Notes under the pieces: generated by a model
The model's input: only the letters and a program-made list of their open reading frames with translations
Database searches by the model: none
What the model was told of the DNA's origin: nothing
In this document: in pieces, positions 54,901 to 64,000 of the stretch
Layout of the letters: each line of letters starts with the position of its first letter
Numbering within the stretch: the first letter of the stretch is position 1
Assembly: GCA_905178155.1 (NCBI GenBank)
Contig: CAJINV010000002.1
Location: forward strand, 9,680,931 to 9,744,930
DNA from: Amoebophrya sp. A120
Taxonomy: Eukaryota > Sar > Dinophyceae > Syndiniales > Amoebophryaceae
Direction of reading: 5' to 3'
DNA: 64,000 bases
Translations under genes and position numbers: made by a program

Positions 54901-57900
54901 GCTTCACATGTTGCGAAATGAGCTGTACTGGGCGGCATTTCCGTGGCTGCAAGCCGATAAAGCCGGCGAAGTGTTGGAAAAGGCAGAAGCGGCAGAGTTA
55001 TCGCAGGAACACATTGTTTACAACTACGCCTTCAGCGACGAGCAGAGTGTAGCTGATGGGAGTGGAACTGCGGACCCCGATTCTCAACGTCCTGCAGAGT
55101 GGAAGTGCGAAATGCTGTGCGATATCGTGCCCACTTGTGTCCTGTACCAGTTCGATATTACCGATGGCACTTGTTGGCTCCAAGATTTGACAAGCTTGCT
55201 CGTCGGAGAAGGTGAAGGAGCTGCGAATGGCTCTACTGCAACCACGCTTGTGGAGAAACTTGACCCGCCCGCTATCGCAACTCTGAGCGAGGAAAATAGT
55301 GGAGCTGGTGGCACTACATCTTCACCGACACGAACAAGATCGGCGCAGTGTGTGCGTCGTATATGTGAGCAGTTTTCTTCTGCAACAACCACTACCTCTT
55401 CTACGGAGGGGACGAGCAATCAGGAGATGATGAAGGATCAACTTCGCCGGCTTGGCGCGAAAACCAGTACCGACTACGAGTCAACTTGCGAAAACCTAAT
55501 GACCAAACCGGACGACTGTCGACTGTCCGCCTGGAGCGAGCTGGACCTGGAGGTGCCAAACAACCGCAAGCGGTGCTCGGAGGAACTGAGTGTGCACTTC
55601 ACCGGCTCCACGCACGCCGAATCGCACGAGGAGAATGCGAAGCTCCGCGCCATCACGGAGTCCGGCGACTGCCGCGAGTTTTGTGAAAACGCGGTGAATT
55701 GTGTCGCTTACGAATTTCGATCGCTGCATCCACAAGAACCAGAACAGCCGTCTGTAAAGCCGAGACACGGCTGCCGGATTTGGCGGAACTCCGCCAAACT
55801 CGGCGACGCGATCACGAGCATATTGTCTGGGCCTGGCACCGGGACAGAATTTGCGCCGTACCGCTACACGAGCGGTCGTTGCGCGGTCGTCGACGAAACT
55901 TTTGAAGACCAGATAGAATATCCCGTGGCGCTGCAGCTCTTTCAATTTGGACAGAATCTCGCTGCGTTCGAGTCGGTTTTGCAGGAGGAAGAACCACGTC
56001 AACCCAACGTGGAACCGCTGTTCGAGAAGCGGTGCACGGTCGAGGAGCGCACGTTGTTCGTTTCCGACAGAGGTCTGGACACTGTCATGTTTTCCATCCG
56101 GGGACAAAAAGTTCCAGAAGACGTGCTGAACAAGCTGCGGAGCGGCGATCTCAAGCCAGTTCGGGCGGAAGATTTGAAAGATTTCAACACCGTTATTCAG
56201 CCCCTGTTCCAGGACAACGACCTCTTCGCGATCGGCGACCCCTCGGGAGACCAGTACCACTATATTGACAAGACAAAAAACGGGCGCCTGTGCAGGATCG
56301 TGTGTGAGGTGGTGCCCACCTGTACGGCATTCAGCAAAGGGCCGGACTATTGCCGCCTTCTGAATTTCGCGACCGTTACTGAGGTGAGGCTGCATACTGT
56401 CGGAGGAGCGCCGAAGGAATACCACGGGCTGTTTGACCCGGAGAGTCTGGCCTACGAGCGGAGAAAGAAGGAATGTTTCAACACGCTCGGACCCGCTTGC
56501 GAACCGGACGCGGACTGGGCCGGCCTTGTAGACCGCGACCTGTACCAGGCTGGCCGTTGCCGCGGGTTCGACGAAAGTTCAACATTATTTTCCGAAACCG
56601 TGGCGGAGCACGAAAGGGACAAACTGAAGCAGATCGAAAAGAATTACGATCGACTGAACACATTTTCCGAGCCGGATGCCACCGATCCGAGCAAGACCGT
56701 CCGGCGGCACGAGTGCAGCGCCAGCTGCGCACCAGGCGGGCTCATCCGCCAAACGCGCCGGGTTCTGCGCGAAGCGACCAACAGCGGGAAGCCGTGCTCG
56801 GAATTCTCGCTGAAACGCTTCGTGAAGTGCAACGCGGATGTCCCCTGTCCGCCGGCGGAGCAAGAGAAGAGCCCGATCCCGGCCCCGATCCCGCCGGCCG
56901 TCAGCCACGGCATCTACCCGGCGCACAGCGTGATTGGAGACCGAGGGGAGGTGTTGCGCGAGGGGCTGGCGATCGTGGAGAAATTTCAAGACCGATTCGC
57001 CAATCAAACAGAAAGCAGTGCAATTGTCAAAACATACATCTTTCCCTGCGCGGAAACCTCTACAACATCAGGCGGGGTGGACGAACAAACCGGGTTCATC
57101 CCGGGTTTGTCCACGAGCATTTTCGGTGGCGCCAACCAACTGTCGTTTTTGACCTTCGAGGTGTACGAAAGTCCGATGGTGCCGGAAACGTTGCAAATAA
57201 ATGGAACGTCTGGTGCAGAAGATGAAAATGCAAATGGTGTAGAGGATGATGATCACCAACCGCAGGGCCGGTATCCCGGGAAACCTCGGCTAGATATTCG
57301 GATCGTGTTGGAAGAGGGCCAATGCTGCAGTGTGATCGCTCCGGAAAAGAAAGCCACGGTGGAGGCAAGCAAGAGCGAGGCTGATGGCCAGGAGCCCGCA
57401 CCTGGAATGGTAAATCCGGGTGCTGGGTTGGCCGCACCTCCATCAACATCCCCGGAAGGAATTATGGGGGGATCTGCGGCGCCGCCAGGTCCAGCACCAT
57501 GGTCCAGCGAGATCAACGTGAGCGTGGGCGGCGGGAATTCGCTGGATTATGCCTCCGGAGATAGGCTTGGTGGTGATGTGTTTGTTTCCGGCGGCCACGG
57601 CTTGACCTTTGTGGAGCACGAGAACAAAAGAAAGGAAGCAAGCTTGCTGCAAAGTGTTCGTGGCGGTTCGCCTGGTTCAGAAGTAGAAGATGATGTTGAG
57701 CCAACAATAAGTGGAAGGAAGACCCGCGGGATACCCGCATCGATACGAAAAAGCACGGATGCGGCAGCACTACCAGAGGAAGAGAAAGTCATCGCCGTGC
57801 ACCATAGGAAGACTAGTATACTCAAAAGAAAAGATGCTCGAGCTACTGATAGTGAAGCAAACCCAGGAAAGAAAAACTCTTACCCATTTCTGCGTGGGCG

Positions 57901-57904
57901 GTGA
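51973..57904 (+). CDS. M64-type zinc metallopeptidase, paralogue B (1,891 aa)
   Basis: Exon 1 (51973-52367) starts at an ATG and encodes a basic/hydrophobic leader (RFRWFLLLHRSKNFA) and a linker with CCG. Exon 2 (52624-57904) begins inside the catalytic lead-in (TQEWQNRAPTATEFCRVLS). Introner 7 separates them. The catalytic region has NVILLPDGFHH, TNDDEYGGGG and HEMAHGVFAIGDEY (first His residue 293), the zinc and catalytic residues of M64, then NCDHCKFDP and GPVNERITCC. Then come a VEWRL block, three PAN/apple-like segments (CEMLCDIVPTCVLY about 960, CREFCENAVNCVAY about 1148, CRIVCEVVPTCTAF about 1354) and a TSP1-like ending (CSASCAPGG about 1495, then NADVPCP). The C-terminus is disordered. 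This is the most intact copy. Secretion and a role in cleaving host or surface glycoproteins are inferences from M64 and the adhesive domains. Confidence 0.87.
52368..52618 (+). mobile_element. Introner 7, family 1 (251 bp)
   Basis: TIR TATCAAGTGTAAAAATGTC followed by TGGGTCTGGAA, inverted at the right (ending TTTGATA). TSD TACAC lies at 52363-52367 and 52619-52623. Removal joins FANY to TQEWQNRAPTATEF; paralogues A and C are continuous over the equivalent site. No GT-AG pair near the ends preserves frame, so splicing must be non-canonical. Translating through the right end produces a false N-terminus for the downstream ORF (from 52511). Confidence 0.92.
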
Positions 57905-58677
57905 CATCATGGGGTTTTGCGAGAATCGCATGTTTGGTGTAAAACACAGAAGTACAACGACCTATCAGCAACGCTAGGATGCGATTGCAGGTGGGCTATT
58001 TGTTCGCTCAATTGAATGATCTTTGCTGAATTGCTACCAGAAGAAGGAAATCGATAAAATAGGTTCCTACGTTCTCATCCTCTTCGTCCGCTTTATTCAA
58101 GGAAGTAATCAACTCGTTTCCGTTTGGGGCGGCAGAAACCTGTTTGCATACACCAAAAACGTGAAACTCAGGCGTCGGAATTCGATTGCAGACCACGGCA
58201 TTCGTGGTTACTGGATATCGGTTTTGCACATGGAAGTTGTGGTCATGGGCCGTTGCTCTGCACGAACTGTCACGAGTCTTGTCGTTTGTCGTGGCTTTTA
58301 TCGTGCTTCACTAAAACAAAATGAGCCGTATTTTTACTCACATCGCATTTGCAACAGCCTCGTTGGTTAAGGACTAAACTTAAATGAACTTATCAAATGA
58401 AATGAATGTGATTCGTGCTTGTGGTTCCATTTTCCAAAGCCAGTGCAGCAATTGGTAGGTGGAATTTGTAGTCAGGTTTTTTTTGAAGAGGTAGACAGCT
58501 CGATATCATTGGTGGATGCAAGAGACGCATTTTGTCTGCTGACTTGTGTTTTGTAAGCCAAGCTGTGCTTCAGCTTTTTGACTATACGAATTCTATCTGA
58601 GTAAGCGAAAACGAAGATCAGGACCCTCAGAAAAGTATGCCGGTCTCATCCACGGGTAGCATATACTTATCGCCGCG
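57905..58677. other. Intergenic region between paralogues B and C
   Basis: Short ORFs on both strands only; no repeat or RNA recognised. Confidence 0.4.
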
Positions 58678-61600
58678 ATGATGGACGACCTGGACAGAAT
58701 TAAGCCGGGCCGCTCGGCCTCCCCTTTAGCGGGCACTGTCGTCCTGTTTCGGATGCTGCTTTTCCTCGGCAGAACAGTGTCGACCTTAGCAAGCACTTTG
58801 TGCTTTTCGACGGCTTTTTTGCAAATCGCAATACTATCACCGAGGCTCGACCACTCCGTTTCACTTTTTGCTCGTGCAGCTACGAAAACAGAAGATGCGG
58901 AAAACAAATCGCTTCCCTGTTGCGGCGGGGGTGAGACTGAGACCACGACTGAAGAAACACGAGCCGCAGGCGCAACGGATTCTCCTGCGGGCGACGGGAT
59001 AATGACGAAGCAGGGGACAGAGCAGGATTCACCTTCGGTCACCAGCGCGGACCTCCCGCCAGAAGCCCCTCCCGGGGCGTTGAACCAAGCACCCGAGGAC
59101 ACTCCACCGGGGGAGCGCGAGAAGTTTCTGAACCAGTGGAAGTACCTTTCCTCCGCTGCCACGGAGTACTGCCGTCCGCTGTCCGTGAACAAGCCGGTGG
59201 AGGACGCGATCAACATTGTTTTGGTCCCGGACGGGTTCCACCACCTTGGCCCCGAGGGGGAGCAGAAGTGGAAGATGAAGATCTACGAGCTGCTGGAGGG
59301 GGTGAAGCGGGAGGTGGCGTTTGATCCGGAGCGCAACCCGCACCTGAATTACATGTACGTGAACACGCGGCTGGACGGGCCGAACTATCACTGCGTCGTG
59401 GGCTGCAACGGGAGACCGGGCACGCTCGAGCGGGGCATTTGCTGCGAGCCGCCGGGTGACGTGATCGGTTTCATCCGGTGGGGCGCGCGGCACTGCGGGT
59501 CGGGCTTCCGCATGGCAACGCTGATCATCACGAACAGTGAAAAGTACGGCGGCTTGGGGTATCCGCCCATCAATGCTGCTGTGATGACCGCGAATCCGAA
59601 AGCGTTCACCGACATTGGCATGCACGAACTGAGCCACGGTTTGTTCAACCTTGCGGACGAGTATTCCTACGGCCCGACCGGGACGAATGGCCCTTCGGTC
59701 TCGCCGAACTGCGACCACTGTTCCTTCAATCCGGACGCAATCACGGCGGAGTGCAAACAGCAAAACACTTGTTTGGCGCACGGGCCTGACGACTGCACCA
59801 AATGGCGGGACCTGCTGGACGCCAGGCAGAAAGCGAAATCTTTAGATGTGGACTTGTTCCAGGACGTCGTGTGTGCACCCGGATACTGCCACATGAGCGG
59901 GTTCTGCACCGGCCTGCACCGGGGCCTGATGTTCCAGGTGGCGGGCAACATGGGCAGCGTCAACGAGCGCATCTCGTGCTGCAACTATCTCGTCGAGCTG
60001 CAAGTGCTGCCGCCCTACTGTGCGCCCTACGACGACAGTAGATTTGGGCTTGACATCGTCGATTTTTGTGCGCAAGAAGACGGCGACGAGAACGGCGACG
60101 CTCTGGTGATGACAAAAAACGGGAGCTGGCTCAAGAGATTTGACGAAACGCCGATTGGGCAAATGGACTCGTTTTTGGAGGAACAGGAGACATCAAGTAG
60201 CGCGAAGACAAAAAAAGCAAAAAACGAGGACGACAATGAGGACCCGTTGAGCCCCATGACTTATCTGAACCCGGAGACGAACCACGTGAAGATCCGGCTT
60301 GCGCCGGTCTCGATTATGGACAGCAAAAACGCGAACCTAGACCCGAACGACCCGACTGACCCTTTGCATGCGAGGCACCATCTTTTGCACCAAAACTTCT
60401 ACCACGGGCGTCAGCCCACCATTGCCGAGCTGGAGCAGGCGCACCTGCACATGAAAACCCAATTCGACGACGAGGCGCTGCCAACGGTGCTGGAATTACA
60501 AAAGGACTTGGCCCTCGACAGCCCTCCAGCGCATCCAGCGGAACGCAACACGATTCTGGGCGTCGGCGACGGCAAAATGGTCTTTGTCCAGCGCCCCGTC
60601 GAGTGGTCGCTCACGCGCGAGGACGAGGATAGTCCCTGGCAGTGTAAGCAGCTCATTGTGGGGAGGGAGAGACCGGTCGTTGGCGAGTTGCATGCGGTGG
60701 GTCAGACGAAAAGCCCTACCAGCGAGGATGATTTCGTTGTCTCTGCGGAGCACAACGAGGGCAAGACATCAAAGCAGACTGCTGATCTGATTCCCGACTC
60801 GCTGAAGCAGCGGCAGGCGCGGGGCATCAGAGCGACGTCGCACATCAGCTGCGACGAAGAAAAGTTGTTTCACAGCAACCAGCACATGCTGCCAACCGGG
60901 AAAGGATTCGATTTACAGAATTACAACCCGACGGAGCCCTATTGTCGCAGCAACGGAAGGACCGACGCCGATGGCTGGGTGCGGAACAGTGCGATCAGCA
61001 AGGTGGTGCCCGTGAAAGCCGACTGGGCCAGTGTCGGAGCTTTCTTCGCCGACCCGAAAATGCCGACCGACACGGTAAAAGCCACTCTCAAGGTCGACTG
61101 GCTCGTGAACAAACCGCGCAGCAAGGCGACTTTGTGCATCATCAATTTCCGGACGCGGTCCGTGGAAACCGGCTTAGAGCACCTGGATTTGGAGAAGCAA
61201 GAGCAGCTGGAGAAACAGATGATGGACAATCAGGCTGCTGCTGGGGTGCCGCAATTTTCTCCTTATCCTTCGGCAGCCCAGATCGAGATGGCCAACAGTC
61301 CGTTCATTTCTGCGGAGGAGCGGGAAAAGGCGCAAGAGATCAAGAAGAACTGCTTCGCGGCCGTGCACTATGTGAATGAGATCCACATGGCCACCATGTT
61401 TGTCGAAAACGACGAGAACGACCGGCCGGACAACTTCAGCCCGGGCGACCCGTCGGTGAAACTCCGGACCGAGTCGGACGCCGTGCTGGAAAAAGAGATG
61501 GCGCGGAAGGCGAAAGTGGAGTTTTTGAAAAAGGAGGTGCAGTGGAGTCTGTTCCCCTGGTTCGACCAAGCTGAGTACACGAACGACAATTTCAAGTGCG

Positions 61601-64000
61601 AAGTCGCTTGTGACATCATCCCGGAATGCATCCTCTATTCCTACCACCCGGACGAGCTGGGGGACCACGAGCACTCTTGCCGGCTGTACGGGAAGGGCGT
61701 GGAGATCACGAAGATGCAGCCGCCGCTGGAGTTTGAGTTTACCACGAAAAACGACGAGATTATGCCGCAGGAGTACCCGACGTCCGTTGTCAGGTCCTCG
61801 CAGTGCGTGCGGCGCTTGTGTGACCTCGTGGAGCGCGCGGAGAACATTGTGGTGGGGCAGAATTTCCTCACGGAGGGCTCGGCCTTCGAGAAGTTGGACT
61901 GCGCACGCCCGGTCGACTGCCAAATGTCGGGCTGGACGACCGAGGACGTCGAGGCGACCGCCGCCGATGCCGCCGATTTGGAAAAGTACGCCGTGCCCGA
62001 ATCCTGGACCAACTCCGTGCTGATTAAGTGGAAGCGGTCGTGGTGCAGCGAGATCGAGGAGCGCATGCAGTTGCTCGGCGGCGGGCCCCTTGGGCGGAAC
62101 TACATCTTGCACACGGTAAATGCCACGGACAATATGTCCCGGCCCGCGGAGCTGCTGAAGCGGCTGCAGGCCGGAGAGATTGCGTTCACCCGCCCGCAGG
62201 ACGAAGACGACCACGAGGGTCTGACTGAGCAGTTCCGCGAAAAGATTTCGCTGAACCCGAAGGCCGACAGCGACCTGGCCTGGTCGTTCAGGGATGAGAC
62301 GCCGAATGCGCGCATCTGCCGCATTCTGTGCGATCTGGTCGACAGCTGCACCGCCTACACCCACGATAAGACGGCCGAACTTTGCGATCTGAAGGACCGC
62401 AGCCTGGTGCGCGACTCGATTGCGTACCCGCGAGCCGACGCCTGGGTCGCTGCAAGTGCGGCGGAGAAAGAGGAGTACAAGCGGAAAAAGCTGGAATGTA
62501 GGAAAAAAGTTGCAGCGTGCGGGGACGGGAAGTATCTGCTAGACTCCGCGACCAAGTATGGCGACACCGTGTCCTCTGGCTTCTGCAAGACCTACACGCC
62601 AGTCGTCGGCACGGCGCGCACCAAGCACTACCCGTGCAGCGCCTCCTGCGCCCCGGGCGGTTTGGTGAAGGAAACGCGGCACGTCCGCGTCTTCCCGAAA
62701 AACGGCGGCCATGAGTGTCCAACCGAACTGGAGCGCTTCCGGCCGTGCAACACGCACGTGCCGTGTCCCCCGGTTCTCGCAAGTCATCTACAAGCTGAAA
62801 CTGCTCCTGGCACAACGACTTTATTCGGCAGCTCGGTGGACGACTCTGCGTCGCAAAATGAAGCCCAAACTGGTCCGTACGACGGGGCGGACTGGGGGCC
62901 CGTGAGCGCCGACGCCGTTGCGCCAGCTGGCCAGCAGCAGGAAAGCACGGCCCCGGCCTCTTCCAAACAGAACAACAGGGATTCCGCACCAATCCCGCCA
63001 CTCACACGACAGGGGATTTATTCTTACGGCTCGGTGTTCGGCGATTCCGATGGATTGCTTAAGCTGGGCGTGGAGCTCGCGGCCAGGTCCCCGCGGTACC
63101 GCGCCGACGAAGCTGTTGTGGAGGTGAAGCTGGTCCCGCAACTAGACCTCTTGACGCGAAAGAAAGACGCACCTGATACCGGAATGGCGCGGCCACAACT
63201 GAATGACTTGAAAGTGGACACGCTCAAATTCCTAACTTTTGACGTGCACGAACAGTTCCCGGCGGAGCACGCTAATAGAAAACTGATGGAACAGCAGGAG
63301 CGCCACGCGGGGAAGGAAGGCCACGAATTTTACGTGCGGAAAAAAGCAGAAAACGAACTACACCATCAAGGCAGACACACTACAGATTTCTCTTCCGGTT
63401 CATTCCAAAACAATAATGATAATCCTTTTCACTTCGAGCACGCAGCTGCACAGAATGAGTTTTCCCCATACGCCCCTGGACGAGATTTTCGTGCGGGCCA
63501 GCTGCAAGACGCCGACTACGATGGCGTCAGGGATGTGTACGAAGTATGAACTGCAAAAGTATCGTACTAGTAGTACTTGCAATACAAATTAGCTCAGCAT
63601 GACAAATGGAATTCGTAATGCTGTTTTACCTTGGGACGGAGATTTGTAATGCATGATTGCGATTAGGATTACTACGATTTTTTTGCACAGGATACGAAGA
63701 AAAGCACTACAAAGTCACGGAGGAAACGAACCCGATGGTATCAAATGTAAAAATGTCTGGGTCTGGAAAAATGCAAGTTTGTCATGCTTGTCTGGCATGA
63801 CTCTTAAATCTGTCATGCACATTACCAAAGAGCCCCACTTTTATGTCAAGCAGAAACGAAGTTTGTCATACAGAATAGGCAACACCTAGAAGCTCAGAAA
63901 CTTGTCATGCTGAGCCAGCAATTGCGGCCTCCTCATGATATGCCACACAGCATCACAAATTTCCAGACCCAGACATTTTTACATTTGATAGATGGCGGGC
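58678..64000 (+). CDS. M64-type zinc metallopeptidase, paralogue C (partial, runs off the window)
   Basis: Exons are 58678-63544, 63700-63738 and 63996 onward. The N-terminus has two hydrophobic stretches (VVLFRMLLFLGRTVSTLAS and CFSTAFLQIAILS), probably one signal anchor, then a linker with CCGGG as in paralogue A. The catalytic region holds NIVLVPDGFHH, TNSEKYGG and HELSHGLFNLADEY (first His residue 316), the closest of the three to typical M64, then NCDHCSFNP and GSVNERISCC. Two PAN-like segments (CEVACDIIPECILY about 973, CRILCDLVDSCTAY about 1213), a DCQMSGW block (about 1080) and the TSP1-like CSASCAPGG...CNTHVPCP (about 1319-1360) follow. Joining across introners 8 and 9 continues as DVYEEKHYKVTEETNPMAG. 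The end of the protein is outside the window. Confidence 0.87.
63545..63692. mobile_element. Introner 8, family 4 (148 bp)
   Basis: The smallest element. TIRs are TGCAAAAGTATCGTACTAG, then TAGTACTTGCAAT at the left and the inverse ending ACGATTTTTTTGCACAGGA at the right. TSD TACGAAG (7 bp) lies at 63538-63544 and 63693-63699. An in-frame TGA sits at the left end; removal restores DVYEEKHYKV. The ends written at the TSD edge are TA and AG. Its sequence is distinct from families 1-3 apart from a short TGACAAAT word. Confidence 0.85.
63739..63990 (-). mobile_element. Introner 9, family 1 (252 bp)
   Basis: Perfect outer TIRs TATCAAATGTAAAAATGTC followed by TGGGTCTGGAAA, with flush TSD GATGG at 63734-63738 and 63991-63995. 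Over most of its length it is the reverse complement of introner 4 (for example AATAGGCAACACCTAGAAGC here versus its inverse at about 49690-49720). A GT-AG pair (63738-63991) also keeps frame, adding one methionine. Confidence 0.92.

Noticed and set aside
14447-63990. Introners as ordinary MITEs or intergenic repeats
   Set aside because: All nine lie within coding sequence and must be removed from the RNA to keep the frame, so an intron role is required, even though their origin may be transposon-like.
1-64000. tRNA genes, rRNA, CRISPR arrays, bacterial promoters or a dinoflagellate spliced-leader gene
   Set aside because: None was recognisable by eye; a covariance-model scan (tRNAscan-SE, Infernal) would be decisive and was not available.

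Overview
The window is nuclear DNA of a unicellular eukaryote, most likely an alveolate of the Syndiniales (Amoebophrya-like dinoflagellate) type. The main reason is a set of nine intron-like insertions with long terminal inverted repeats (TIRs) and flanking target-site duplications (TSDs). Removing each insertion plus one TSD copy restores the reading frame of the host gene, and most have non-canonical splice ends. Such introner elements are known from Amoebophrya. The species assignment is an inference. Other genes are long, low-complexity and intron-poor, or carry short GT-AG introns. All supported genes are on the + strand.

Layout: 195-1319 short coiled-coil/membrane protein with an alternative 3' end; 1418-2570 membrane protein; 4442-5722 fragmentary multi-exon gene ending in a membrane segment; 5991-10628 large secreted orphan; 11689-20107 a 2,621-residue myristoylation-motif protein with SH3-like and IQ motifs, interrupted by an introner; 20765-21800 a GC-rich island; 22125-22964 DUF192 protein; 23379-26372 orphan; 27077-32701 serine-rich IQ-motif protein; 33190-35150 probable mitochondrial ribosomal protein bL25 with two introners; 35887-36461 AP-4 sigma subunit; 36946-40533 an eleven-exon gene with a tandemly duplicated four-exon cassette; 41938-42037 an assembly gap; 42611-43639 SAP/DUF6434-like protein.

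44500-64000 is a tandem array of three paralogous, probably secreted, M64-type zinc metallopeptidases (A, B, C), each with PAN/apple-like cysteine repeats and a thrombospondin type 1-like segment. Six of the nine introners sit in this array, all at sites not shared between paralogues. The empty sites in the sister genes show exactly what was inserted, and copies of the same introner occur in opposite orientations. I regard this as the most informative system in the window: TIR/TSD mobile elements that act as introns in either orientation and were caught after gene duplication. Exon joins given here come from reading frame, TSD and paralogue alignment by eye; there is no transcript evidence.
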